From contig CM064426.1 in the NCBI GenBank assembly GCA_032690845.1, positions 71,598,403-71,662,402 of the forward strand: a stretch of 64,000 nt of DNA, in the 5' to 3' direction. The DNA comes from Eleusine coracana subsp. coracana. Its lineage: Eukaryota > Streptophyta > Magnoliopsida > Poales > Poaceae. The translations under genes and the position numbers were made by a program. Below are positions 1 to 11,464 of this stretch, piece after piece (positions within the stretch are counted from its first letter, which is position 1; every line of letters starts with the position of its first letter). The notes beneath the pieces were generated by a model. It worked only from the letters and a program-made list of their open reading frames with translations, did not search any database and was not told the origin of the DNA.

Positions 1-157
1 GGCAACTTTCAACGAGGAGTCTCAACCCTGCTTGTTGTCGGAGCTTCTGCTCGCATATGTAAGAGCTTAGTGCTGAACCAAAACACCCTCGCTTCTCACT
101 TTTAGAGCTCTCGACTCAAAGTTCTCTGGTCTTTCTTTTTAACTTGCTTTCGGTTTA

Positions 158-345
158 GGCCTACAGGATTCTGCTAATTTATTTGGTAATTTGCTTTATC
201 GAATATGGGAAGATATTTATATCTCCAAATCAGAAGAAACATGATTTAGCTCTAGGTCTACAGAATTCTGCTAATTCATTTGGTACTTTGGTTTATCAAA
301 CTCGGGAAGACATTTATGTCTCCAGCCTCTAAGAGATCAAATATT
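158..345. repeat. Degenerate tandem repeat, about 95-bp period
   Basis: Two imperfect copies lie head to tail, at about 158-240 and 254-345. Both contain a CTACAG-ATTCTGCTAAT core followed by a GGGAAGA-ATTTAT-TCTCC segment. No coding potential was seen. The rest of 1-900 is AT-rich intergenic sequence; a Stowaway-like half end (CTCCTTCCATTC) starts near 412 without a clear partner. Confidence 0.5.
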
Positions 346-915
346 AGTCTCTACGTACATCAAACATTATGTCTTTTAGAGATATATAAAAATATTAACT
401 CTCTAAGCATACTCCTTCCATTCTGACTTTGTTGTCGTTAGTTAGCTCAAAATTGAGCTAGAAAGCGACAACAAAAAAGAACAGAGAAGTATAGATCAAG
501 TATTTATAACATATATTAAAATTATATAATTATCTTAAAAAATTTTTTGATAATATAAATAAAATTTTAGAACCTCATTTTATATTTTGCACCAGGCCTC
601 AAATTCCTAGAGACGGTACTAGGTGCACGATTTAAGAAGAAGGAGGTTTCAATAAAAAAAAGTACAATAGCTATTTGTCGGCAATGTGAATGTGAATCCA
701 CCATGAAGCGTCAACGTACTCTTTTTTAAAAGATGGCCACAAAAATGATGTGTTAAAAACGGAAGACATCCATGTCATCCCAAATTCGGTAAGAGACGCT
801 AGGCTAGGACGCCTATACCTTAGACTATATAGCGACACTTGGTCCAAACATAGATTTGTGGAACACACAATTCATACTTGCGGTGGGCCTAACCGTCTCC
901 GTTCCTTCCAGGTCC

Positions 916-1113
916 TTCCAGAAGCTTCCCCCGCCATCGGAGAAATCTTGCGCGCGCCGTTAAGAAACACCAATTCTGACCGTCACTTTCAAAACTGACA
1001 TTTCGGCCCTACAATATTGGCCCCACATGTCATTGAGTATCACCTCGCCATAGCCCCAGCTCCCCACCGCGCACTTCCGCCGCCGCGTATAAACCCCGCG
1101 GCCCAAACCCTAG
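916..1113 (+). promoter_or_regulatory. Promoter of the nucleolar LisH/SRP40 gene: HSE-like, TATA, site II and telo-box motifs
   Basis: Directly visible motifs are a three-unit heat-shock-element pattern TTCnnGAAnnTTC at 916-928, a TATAAA box at 1088-1093, a GGCCCA motif (reverse complement of the TGGGCY site II element) at 1100-1105, and an overlapping telo-box AAACCCTAG at 1105-1113. Telo-box plus site II is a known promoter combination of plant ribosomal-protein and nucleolar genes, which fits the product encoded 80 bp downstream. That these motifs are functional is inference. Confidence 0.6.
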
Positions 1114-1192
1114 CCTCCGCCTGATGCTCTTCGTCCCCCGCCAAGTCGCACTAGCCTCCTCCTCCCATCTTCCCGCCGCCACCGCCGCCGCC

Positions 1193-3550
1193 ATGGCCAA
1201 GGAGGAGTCGAAGAAGGAGAAGAAGAGCAAGAGTAAGGCCGCTGCTAAGGCGGCCTCCGCCGCCGCCGCAGCCCCCGACGCGCGGGCCGTGGTGGTCGCC
1301 TCCGTCGCCGCGTTCCTCGAGGCCGGCGGCTTCCCGCGCGCGCTCTCCGCGCTTCAATCCGAGGCCAACCTCGAGGTATTTCAATCGTTAGCCTCTGTAG
1401 CATGCCCGTAGACACCATAGTGTCATTTCGACGCGTTATTGATGTTGGCTATTTGGGGGGACTCGATGTTGCTAGGGCGGTGCATGGAAATCGTCGGCGG
1501 TGAGCCTAGAGGATTTGGTCTCCAAGTTCCTTGAAACGAGGTACTTCAACAGTTTCAGAATTTCTAGAGTTGTCAGGATGTTTGCTTCCATTGGTGGGTG
1601 GTGAACTAAGTAATTACTATGATTGATGAAATTGAATGTCATGTGCAACAGCGCTGCTCCAGCAACTGTCACTATGGGGAGCAATGAGAAAGGTAGCATC
1701 TTTATCTGCTGTGAACTGTTGCAATTTCACTAATTTGACACTTGCAACTTGTTTGTAAAATTGAAGCTGAACTGAATTTGTTGGTACAGATAAAGCTACC
1801 GATGCTGCAGCGGAAGATACCGGCAAGAAAAAGAAGAGTGATGACACTGAATTGAATGAAGCAAAGACCAATGTGAATGTGCCTTCTGCTGTCCAAGATG
1901 ATGAAACCAGGGAGAAGAAAAAGAAGAAGAAGAAGAAAGGTGATGATGAGGCTTCTGAACTAGAAACCAAGGTGATTGAGCCTTCTGCCGAGGAAAAGCC
2001 TGCTGAAAATGTGGAAGCTGAGACCAAAGAAAAGAAGCAGAAGAAGAAGAAGGATGACTCTTCAGTTGAGGAAGCTAAAGAAACTGTGAAGAGTGACGAT
2101 CAGAAGGTTGATGGCAAGAAAAAGAAGAGCAAAAAACAGGAAAAGGATGATGATGTTGAAGCTAGGCTGGAAAAGGCGAGTTTAGCAATTGAAAAGAAAC
2201 TTAAAGGGGATGGTGGCAAATCGAAGGAGGAAGCACTGAAACCTCAGAATGATGACATAGACAACAATGATGTAGGCAATGGTGCTGTGGATAAGTCAAA
2301 GAAAAAGAAGAAAGGGAAATCCGAGAAGATTGATGCAGTATCTGTGGCTGCTGAGGCTGATGGTGTCGAAACGGTAAAAGATGATAATGATAAGAAAGCT
2401 AAAAAGAAGCGGAAGAAATCTGATTCTGAAGAAAATGTTCAGGAGGAAGGCAAAGAGGTTGCAGGGAAAGGTTTAGTTCCTACATCAGATGATCAGGACA
2501 AGAGTGCAATGGAGACTGAAGACGCTGAAAATGGTAGGCCTGCAAGTGAGAATGCAGTTGTTGGCAAAAAACGGAAACTAGAAGACGTTGAAGAAAGCAA
2601 GCCCCCTGCAACAGAAAATGGCACAGCCAATCAGACTTCCGGCAATGGTTTTGCAGAGGACAATTCGAAAGAAAATAGCATCATATCAAAACCGAGTAAA
2701 AGGCAGAAAAAATCAGATGAGGTATGCCAATTGTTCTGCTTTATGTTTATTTTGGGTTCTGGCATACACAACTTAATTTGCATGTAATTTTGTTCAAACT
2801 CCTGCTCCCCTGGTTGATGCTATCCAATGCTGTTAATCTCCCATTATGTTGCTTGAAATTCGTAATGAAGGCAGTCATCCCTGATATTTATAGATACGCA
2901 AACTCTATTTAGTTTGATATGTCAATACCTATGGAGCTTCTGATAGACTGAGCAGCAACACAATCATTGGTCTTATAGTTTCTTAGATAATGGATTGGAC
3001 GATTGGTCTTATAGTTGTTATATGAAGATAAAGCAAAGAAAAAATTGTCAATTTATCAAATGTCTGAAGGCTTGATATTGTGATTGATCATCCTTGTTTC
3101 ACTGCAGCCTAAGTCTGTGACCCCATTTCAACGGGTGAAACTAGAGGCTGTGAAATTTGCTGATGAAAGGCTCCAGGATAACTCATATTGGGCTAAGGTG
3201 ATGTGTTAGTCTACATAAATATATATATGCTCATAAAATTAAGGTTTCTTGACTAACCTGTCCTATATATGTTTTCTTCACTTCAGGGTGGTGCAGAAAC
3301 TGGTTATGGTGCCAAGGCACAAGAGGTCCTTGGACAAGTCAGGGGAAGGTTAGTACCTCTACCTGTACCTTTGGGGCTATTTTAAAAATCATGCTACCAT
3401 AAATGCCTAGCTTAAAACCATATTGTCTCGATTTTCCTCTGCAGGGGGTTTAGGCATGAGAAGACCAAGAAGAAGCGGGGAACCTACCGGGGTGGGCAAA
3501 TTGATTTGGGTACCCACTCAATTAAGTTTGATAACTCAGATGACGAGTGA
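1193..3550 (+). CDS. LisH-like and SRP40/Nopp140 C-terminal domain nucleolar protein
   Basis: Seven exons can be joined with GT-AG introns: 1193-1375, 1476-1540, 1652-1692, 1790-2721, 3108-3197, 3287-3348 and 3445-3550, giving 492 codons plus stop. The start is the first ATG in a good plant context (GCCATGGCC). Residues about 28-60 resemble a LisH dimerisation motif (VASVAAFLEAGG, then ALSALQSEA). The middle, about residues 80-400, is a low-complexity run of Lys clusters alternating with Asp/Glu/Ser, typical of nucleolar phosphoproteins. The C terminus, about 408-492, matches the SRP40_C domain (TPFQRVK, then DNSYWAK, GYGAKAQEVL, GQIDL, IKFDNSDDE). Family members act in snoRNP and ribosome biogenesis in the nucleolus. 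The promoter carries a telo-box and a site II motif. The family assignment is strong; the precise role is inferred. Confidence 0.93.
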
Positions 3551-4889
3551 CTTCGCTTCAACAAGATGGGCGTAGTTCATTTTTTGTGGCCATTGCCTGG
3601 TCTGCCCTGCTGAAGGAAAGAAGTGGGGCGATGAATTGTTCTCTTATTAAGCGGGAGTTTGCGGTAGTGCCGATTTTGTTATGAAAATGTAATATCGATC
3701 ATTAAGAAGTTGTGTCTGATACACTGAGGCTTATGGCATTGCAAGTGTCAATGTGATAACACACTCTTCCACAGTAATTCATCCATTCCACTTCTTCTGT
3801 GCATGTTGGAGGATTTTGTCCGTTACTCTGGGCATTCTTTACTCTGATACTAGCAAGCTTTCTTTTTGTACCAAATAACTTTCAAATGGATCTGCTGTGT
3901 GATTGTCTTTGTGGAGACTGGAGGAGAGAGAAGGCACAAAAGCTTCAAGCGGCTCGCATGAACACTGGCTGGGTTAGGAAAGCCCAAGGTGGAAACGGAT
4001 ACGGGCCATTGAAGGACAGTATCGGCCCACTCCACGCGAAGAGCTCCAAAGGCCTGGAGCAGCACAGAGTGAGAGTTCGAAGTCGCGGTGCTGGCGCATG
4101 TGTCTGCCATGAGATGATGACCACAGCAACATTGAACCTAGCCTCATGATGATGATAGCATCATCATGGATTTCAACGGGGGCCCAGGGTCCTTTTTGAA
4201 TCTGACTCATCGGTCCAAATGCAGTCAAAACCAGGAGCTGATTGATTCCACTGCTCCTCCTGCTGCTCCAGCAGCAGGACTCAACCATGGCGGTCAAGGT
4301 CCTCCCCTCCCAGACCGGACACAGGGCAGCACGAGAAGGTGCGTCACTGCAGCAACCTGGCACAAACACAAACCTATAGTATCCAAGACAGGTCACCTCC
4401 AAGAGATTGTCTTGACATGTCCTTGGATGCAAAAATAAACAGCTGCCTTTCTCTGCCTGCTATACTGCCAATTTCGTGTGTTTCACAAATCACAATGGCG
4501 ATACGATGCCACTCTTGCGTTGCTTTTTTGTTGCCCCAGGGAATATTGTTGTGCACAGGCGTGGCGCCATCATCAAAACATGGAGAAGCAGGGCGGGGAC
4601 AGAATACATGATGCCAAACATGAAAGGCCGAGGTCATGTATTCAGGTTTCGTATCTTTGGTCCGTGAGTGTCTTTCTGTCAGTGGACTACTTTGGTTTTC
4701 ACCAATGTGTTTTTTGGTCTCTGGTCACACTGGTTGCTGTTAATATCTGTATCAGAATCTTGGCTATGAAGTAGTATTAACGCTAGCAGTAGCAACCATT
4801 GTAGAAAAAAAATGTAATCAGCTCCAAATATGAACATTCAGCATACACATGAACACAATCAAGACGGCACTACAGCTCCAAAAGGTTGA

Positions 4890-5300
4890 GGCCTCTTTTG
4901 GAATGGAGGAATTGTGGAGGAATTTTGGAGGATTTGGAGGATTTGGTTCCTATGGGAATTATTCCTATCAAGTCCCTTAGCACATAAAATTTCATCGGAA
5001 AAGTTCCATAGGTTTTATTCCTTTCCTCCACTTTTTGGAGGATTCTAAACATGAGCTCCAACCTCATGTTAGATTCCTTTGAAAATTTTCGAATGCACAA
5101 TGTGTGTGTCTCTCTTATTCTCTCTTCTAATGAACTCTTCCCATCAAAGTTTTTCTGTACTTTTCCTACATCATATCCAAACAACTTTTTTACACAAATC
5201 CTACATTTTGAATTCCTATAGTACTTCATATGGTACACATTTTAATCCTACTACGTTTTTCCTATTCCTACATTTGAGAATCCTGTGTTTTAAAAGAGGC
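4890..5300. mobile_element. MITE-like element with GGCCTCTTTT-type inverted ends
   Basis: The left end reads GGCCTCTTTTGGAATGG. The right end reads TTTAAAAGAGGCATG, an imperfect inverted partner (TGCCTCTTTTAAA on the other strand). The interior is full of TGGAGGATTT-like words and has no coding capacity. Size about 0.4 kb. Superfamily not assigned; the target duplication is unclear. Confidence 0.5.
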
Positions 5301-5484
5301 ATGAGTGTTCTACCCTCAACGGGTTCAAGAATCCATTCAAACAGATTCATAAAAAAAAAAATCCTATCAAACCTGAGTAAAACCTAGCAAGACTGTTTGC
5401 AACACTTGAAAGGAGCAAGAAAAAAATGTTGGCATTCTTTTATCCTGCTGTTGCCTTTGCACTAGCACCTCACATCGCAATAAG

Positions 5485-5621
5485 GGTCTGTTTGCTTCTT
5501 GCCCTCCCAGGCAGCTAGCTCCCCAGGCAGCGCTCCTAGGCGCAGGATTTTGAACGCCTGAGGCTGCGATGCATTGCCTGGCCAGGCAGCTAGCGCCCAG
5601 GCTAAAACCAAACAGGCCCTA
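5485..5621. mobile_element. Tourist/PIF-Harbinger-like MITE, about 137 bp
   Basis: The ends are GGGTCTGTTTG and, inverted, CAAACAGGCCC, and each is flanked by TAA. A 3-bp TWA target duplication with GGGYCTGTTTG termini is characteristic of Tourist-like elements. The interior is partly self-complementary, with GGCAGCTAGC appearing twice. Confidence 0.65.
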
Positions 5622-7156
5622 ACTGCCACAGTACAATGGCCAGCTGCCCTGCTGCACTGCATCAAGATTGAGTGGGGTTTCCAACATGTACACTTTCGCA
5701 GGTCTTTCTCTTGGATTGCAAGCAAGCCGAGCCAAGAACCCTATGTATAGCCAGCAATAGGCCCCAAAAAGTCATGATCGCATCTGGTACCAGTACTAGC
5801 ATTTGTTGTGAGCAGCATAAAAAGTGCGCGCCTCACAAATTAGGGCATGCTTCGCAACTTTGCAATGATCGTAGCATCCTTAAAAGCAATAGCAGTCGTA
5901 GCATTTGTTGTTAGCAGCGAATAAAGTACTAACATAAAAGTAATGACCTACTGTTCCTCTACGGTATACCGTAGCAGAAGAACTAAGAGGCGGGAGCACT
6001 CTAGTAATGCTTGTGCCCAGTCATTTCAAATGTGCAGTTGGCGCCAAAAATTGGCACCCCAGGAGACAGGACAGATTGTAGTTCCCCTGGCAAATCAACT
6101 ATACCACTACTCCCAAAAGCGACCTGTTTGAAGCTTATCATCCTTGAAAATGTGTGTGTGCAAGACAAACACGTAAACTTAAATCACGTGAGCGTGCTCT
6201 TGCATAAGGGTGACATCAAGTCTATTGGGCAATGTGATCTCAAAAACCTAACCAAAACGAATTCGTGAGGCTAAAATAGACGCCGGTGAAACAAACTAGA
6301 AGCATCAAGACAGAGTTCTCACAAGGTTTAGTGTGTGACCTAGAAAAATGGCCAGAAAATAGGAATAGGTCCGGTGGACTCTCGTGCAGGACATGATCAG
6401 CTGATAACTTTGCAAAACCCTAGACGAAAAAGTGGAGTGTTTGTGTCCACTAAGCAGGAGCAGATCGAAATAACAAAAGCAGGGTCGTGTGTTTGATGGT
6501 GTATTGGGGGTGCTTCTCTCATGCTGTTGGGGTTTGGGCTTTGGAGTCTTCTCTGCCTTCCCTTTCCTCGTGGCTTTTTCTTGGGTCTCCACGCACGCAT
6601 GGGGTCTAGTGTTGGATAGGGTGGGGAGAAGGGAAGCAGATTTTGAAAGATGTTTAAATAATTCAAATGTTCTTCTTACAAATTGGTCTAGTACGGTGAC
6701 TAATAAATCCCTTACCTAATCCACTATTAAGTCAAGGATCTGTGCAGTACAACAATGACGTAAAAAGTGGGTAATATGACAGGAGACAAGAATCTGTGTA
6801 GTCTAATAAGCACACGACTTTGCATAAATATACGTAACTAAAATAAGATACTCATCAGCTGACGATTCATCTCGCTAGAAATGTACGCACGCCTTTGCAA
6901 ACAAAAGACGGGGAAAAACAAATTCAACTCGTACCGATGTCGGTAAAATAGTGCGCCTATGAGCTAGACCTGTCGGAATCAATGGCGATGCTGTAGCAGC
7001 AGTAAAAAAGAAAAAAAAAATCTGCAACCCGTAGCAGGAGCTTGACCGCACGTAACATCTGGCGATAGGGCCACTGTGGAATTGGCACTGGCAGTAGCAG
7101 AAGTTTAAAATCCGAGGAGGGGCAGACGGCAAAGCGGCGCAGGAAATTTCTTTTTC

Positions 7157-7498
7157 GGTGTGTTTGTTTATTAGAATCTAAATTTTAGTGTGTTCATATT
7201 AATTATTAAAATATTATATATAATTATTAAATATATATTAAATATAAAACTAATTATAAAGTTGTATGCGCATCAGCATGATAAATTTATTACTTAATTA
7301 AGTTATCATTAAGAGATATTTATTGTAGCATTATATTATCTAATCATGATCTAATTAATTTTAATAGATTTATCTCGTCATTCAAAAGGAGGGTTATGGA
7401 CTGAGTTTTGTTAGTAATTTATATTTAATACTCTTAATTAGTATCATAATATTTAATAAGATAGGTCTAAAAATTAGAGGGGTGAAAACAAACACACC
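7157..7498 (+). mobile_element. MITE family A, copy 1 (GGTGTGTTTGTTT inverted ends)
   Basis: The element starts GGTGTGTTTGTTT and ends AAAACAAACACACC, a 13-bp near-perfect inverted repeat. The interior is AT-rich and includes TCTAAATTTTAGTG near the left end and GGAGGGTTATG about 110 bp from the right end. The same structure recurs at 19274-19604 and, inverted, at 62197-62536. Confidence 0.75.
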
Positions 7499-7846
7499 AA
7501 ATTTGTTTCCGTGTGGAAGTGTGCGATCTTCCTTTGAGTTCTCGGGAACACCAAATTTGTTGCAGCAAACAAGAACACAAGCAGCGTGAAACAGGGCCAA
7601 GAAACGTGTCTGGATTCATTGGATGAATTTGCCTCAAATGCTACCGATTTTTACTTGAATTTAACTCAAATGTCTTGTTTGAACCTCAAGACATTGGACA
7701 GTGCAGGGGAAATACTACTGTCACGAAGACAAAAAAAAGGTGGGGTAACCACACGGAAGAGCGCGCCCGCGGGTGGTCCACAGCTGATCCCGCACGCTTC
7801 AAGGCTTTGGCTCTTCTCCAAGCGCGACGTGTGCGTCGCCCTCGTG

Positions 7847-7855
7847 CGAATATAT
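7847..7855 (+). promoter_or_regulatory. TATA-like motif upstream of the remorin gene
   Basis: AATATATTA lies about 140 bp upstream of the remorin ATG, in an otherwise GC-rich stretch. The spacing is reasonable for a core promoter with a short leader. Function is inferred from position only. Confidence 0.4.
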
Positions 7856-7992
7856 TACCAGCTCCGCGCAGCACAGCACATTTGGGTGCTCGAGCAACGA
7901 CCTGCCCTCTCCTCGCATGCCCCTGCTGCTCTTCTCCGCCATTGCTGCTGCTGCTGAAGCTTGCTGACGAGGGAGAAACAGAGGTGGCGACC

Positions 7993-10512
7993 ATGGGGTA
8001 CGAGAGGATACACAAACCGCAGGTAACGAGCGTCTTGCCTTTTGTCTGATTTACATGATTTCGCATTGTTTTGGGTTGCACGTTTGTAGAGGGAGTACTG
8101 AAGGTGGCTGTTCTTGCAGTTGCATTGTCTTGGGATTATTTTGTACAAGTATAGTACGTCGTGGTGTCATGACCATAGTTGCTCTTCTTTGTGCAACTCA
8201 GCCGTTTCTTCCCTGCCTTCTCATTTTCTTCTTCTTTGCCGCTCTTTTTAGCGATGTCGACGCCGTTGTCCTCTCTCTCCCTGTTCCAGAACGGGAAACT
8301 CTCCTCTTGTGATACTAGAAGTTAGAACACGTTTTGATTGGGTCAAAAAACTTGCCAACATTTGCGATCTAGCGTATCCATTTCTGGGCCTTCTTCTCTT
8401 TAAGACGCGGATTTCGAATCGTAGCAGCGGCATTCATGGCTGCTCAGTTCAAGTTCACAGTGCAGTAGTAGCGTGGTTGGGAGCTGGCAGGAAAGAGATC
8501 CAGTTTGCTCCTCACATCACTCTCCAATGGCAACTTCCAGTAGCTGCACCGAATTAATCCGCCTGGTCTTTGCAGGCGTAAATTTCTGCAGCCATTACCA
8601 GTAAATTTACAATGACAGTAATAGCTGCACTTAAATATATGCTCGTACTCCAACTACTACTAGTAACTTTTCCCTTGAATTCCTCTGTGACCAATTGAAT
8701 TTCCGTGTCTCGGTAACTGCTGTGTTGACCACACGGTAAATGTTGCTGATTAGCGTGGATGTTAATTTGACCACATTGGGATTTGGGAACGAAATGCTCT
8801 TCACACTCGGCTCCTACTTTAAACTCCCTGATGTCGTGTGATTTCTGATGCAGATGGGCGTCATGTCCCCAACCAAGCTGAGGATGAAGCTGATGGGCTC
8901 CCCTGGGGGCGGCAAGAAGGTCGAGGCTAGTGGCAAGTCGTCCCGTGCGTCGCCGTCGAGGCTCGATGAAGAAATGGATGATGACGACCACCCCAAGAAC
9001 AGTCTCTTGCCGCAAGAACTCGATGAAGGTGTGATCGGCGACGCATACAAAAAAAGAAATCATCTTTTTAGTTAATCATCTGCATCGTGCCATCCATTCA
9101 GTCATGTTTATATTGGCGTTTCGACTGGCAGAGTATCCCAAGGACCGGTCGGATTCCTCGCGGTCGCGTTCCGACACGAGCCATGGCAGGGCGCATAGCG
9201 GCGGCGAGAGCGGGCACGAGACCGGCAATGGCTGCGGCGGCAACTTCGAGTTCCAAAGGGAGGTTCGGGGCCCGTTCTTCCGTGCGGTGCCGTCCAAGTG
9301 GAACGACGCCGAGAAGTGGATCGCCGGCCGCCACGTCGTGCACTCCAACCCTATCTTCTCCAAGAAGCCCGCCGCCGCCGTTGCCGCCGGCGGCGGCGGC
9401 GGTGGCGGTGGCCGCGTCGCGCCGGATTCCGCCGCGGCCTCGAGCACCTCGCGCGGCCGTGGCGGCGGCGGCGCCGGCAGTGGTAGCAGCAGCGCGGTGA
9501 CCGAGCAGCATCTGCCGCCGTCCTCGAAGTCGTCGTCCCCGCCGTCGGTGAGCCGGCCGCCGCCGCAGAAGAGGCTCCGCGCCGCGGCCGCCACGGTGTC
9601 GATGCGCGACGTCGGGACGGAGATGACCCCGATCGCGAGCCAGGAGCAGTCGCGGAGCGGCACGCCCGCCGGCGCCGCCACGCCGTCGCCGATGAGCCCG
9701 CTCTGCTCCGTGCCGTGCAGCCCGAGGCTCGTCGGCTCGTCGCGGTCGTCGTCGTTCTCCGCGGCGTCGGAGAGGGAGCATGAGCTGCGGCTCCGGACCC
9801 GCCGGGAGATCGCCGCGCTCGGGTTGCAGCTCGGCAAGATGAACATCGCGTCGTGGGCCAGCAAGGAGGAGGGGATCCTCGCTGCCGGGGCCGCCGCGGC
9901 GGCGGCGGACGTGACCGGCGCCGTCGACGACGAGGTCAAGACGAAGGAGTTTGAGGCGCGCGCCGCGGCGTGGGAAGAGTCACGGAAGTGCAAGCTCGCC
10001 GTAAGGTGTGTGTAAAGAATTTGTACTTGCAATAACCATTTTTTTTTCATGCAATTTTGTTGCTGAAATTTTCGTGCTAATAATCCATGACTTCTTCGTC
10101 AGGTATCAGAAGAAGGAGATGAAGATACAGGAGTGGGAGAGTTTCCAGAAATCAAAATTTGAGACCAAGTTGAAGCAAGCCGAGGTCAGTTTCTCAGACT
10201 TTGAAAAGTCTGGATTTTTCATCATCAGAACGAGAGAATGTTTTTTTCCTCCAAGGAGTTTCCTTCACAAAATGCAGTATGTGACTGAAAGAAGCACGTT
10301 TTCAGGTGAAGGCGGAGCAGATGAAAGCCCACGCGAAGCAGGACATGGCGAAGCGGATGTCGGTGCTGAGCCACAAGGTGGAGGGGAAGCAGGCGAGAGT
10401 GGAGGCGAAACGGAGCCGGCAGGCGACGCGGCTGGCGCGGCAGGTGGAGCGGATGAGGAAGACCGGCCGCGCGCCGTCACGGTTCCGCCGGTGCTGCACC
10501 TGGTTCTTCTGA
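7993..10512 (+). CDS. Remorin family protein, long N-terminus type (group 5/6-like)
   Basis: Five exons join in frame: 7993-8022, 8854-9028, 9132-10005, 10103-10184 and 10306-10512, giving 455 residues. Exon 1 codes only ten residues (MGYERIHKPQ), and the next exon continues with MGVMSPTKLRMKLMG, an opening typical of long remorins. A large exon 3 holds a disordered Ser/Gly/Ala/Pro-rich region, including PSKWNDAEKWIAGRH. The conserved Remorin_C coiled coil covers about residues 338-445 (AAAWEE, RYQKKEMKIQEWE, KQAEVKAEQMKA). The protein ends in RRCCTWFF, where the cysteine pair is a plausible S-acylation anchor. Remorins associate with plasma-membrane nanodomains and act in signalling and plasmodesmal regulation. 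The family is certain; the subgroup is inferred from the N terminus. Confidence 0.93.
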
Positions 10513-11464
10513 CCACCAACTTCAGAACACAGGCCTGGTCGATCTGGTTGCAGCTGAAACTGCTTGAGTGAAAGACTGAAGAATATCGTAGTACAATCAG
10601 CATGGAAAGGGGGAGATTTGTACATGAAATCGTCACAGGTTTTAGTTCAGGCAGTGCTTCCGGGTTCAGAGAAATGTGTTGTTTCTCGCTTTGAATCTGT
10701 CCTTGCACAATCTGAATTGACTAGTGTGTGTTCAGAACTTCTCACATCTTCTAACCGAACATTTCCAGAACCACGAACGCAGAGAATTCGAACCAAACTA
10801 TGGGTTAAACATGGCTTTTCGATAGAAGGGAGAGTGTTCTTCAAACTGCAATCCGAAAAGAAGAGTTAAAAACGAAGGATCATCCTCTCAACTGCTTGAG
10901 CCATAGCACCACATGAAGCTATTAGGAAGAAAAGGTGCGCCTGTCACCTAAGGCTTGATCCTATACTTGCATGGTTTCATGATGGCGTCAACAACACTTC
11001 TCCAAAAATCATGCAAGCTGAGATGAAGCAAGCAGATCAACAGGTCAAAGTCTACAAGACTACAAGTACAAGTAGGACAAGATTTTGACTCTGCAATGTA
11101 CTAACAAGATAACCAACCGCAATTTGAGGCCAAAAAACTGCGGTACGTGACAAGTTTAAATTGTCCAGGTTTCGCATGGAATCTCGATAGAGTAGAACAA
11201 TTCTACTCTGACTGCCTGAATTCATATTTCATAGAACAATTCTAGTCTGCCAACTAAAGCTTAGGCTATGGCTATTACATAGCTAGATAGAGTAGTTATC
11301 ATACATCATGTCCATTATCATAGTGATGATACACCCGATCGTCTAGCTATATTGATGGCTAAGTTATTCCTGGCGAAACAAACTAGAGAGATGACAGGTA
11401 ACGCGGTTCATCACCGATGGCATCTGCCATGCCAAATTTGGTTCGGACCCCATCCTTCATCTTC
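10513..11464. other. Intergenic region between convergent remorin and ARF genes
   Basis: These 950 bases separate the stop codon of the plus-strand remorin from the stop codon of the minus-strand ARF, so they should contain both 3' UTRs. I see no additional gene and no clear terminal repeats. Confidence 0.6.

Larger units (their letters stand above)
3551..7846. other. Intergenic region between the SRP40-type and remorin genes
   Basis: The open frames here are short, overlap on both strands and show no recognisable domain or splice-linked continuation. The first few hundred bases are presumably the 3' UTR of the upstream gene. Three MITE-like elements (about 4890-5300, 5485-5621 and 7157-7498) are listed separately. 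I see no supported gene in the remainder. Confidence 0.6.

Noticed and set aside
412..500. Possible Stowaway element at the left of the window
   Set aside because: Only one CTCCTTCCATTC-like end is present, with no matching inverted end or second TA flank, so it was not called as an element.
3799..4638. Several open frames of 87-152 codons on both strands downstream of the nucleolar gene
   Set aside because: They overlap one another on opposite strands, show no domain, splice partner or conserved composition, and lie where the 3' UTR and intergenic DNA are expected.
9076..10050. Minus-strand frames of 324 and 227 codons opposite the remorin
   Set aside because: They are shadows of the GC-rich third remorin exon; the plus strand has the remorin motifs and consistent splice sites.
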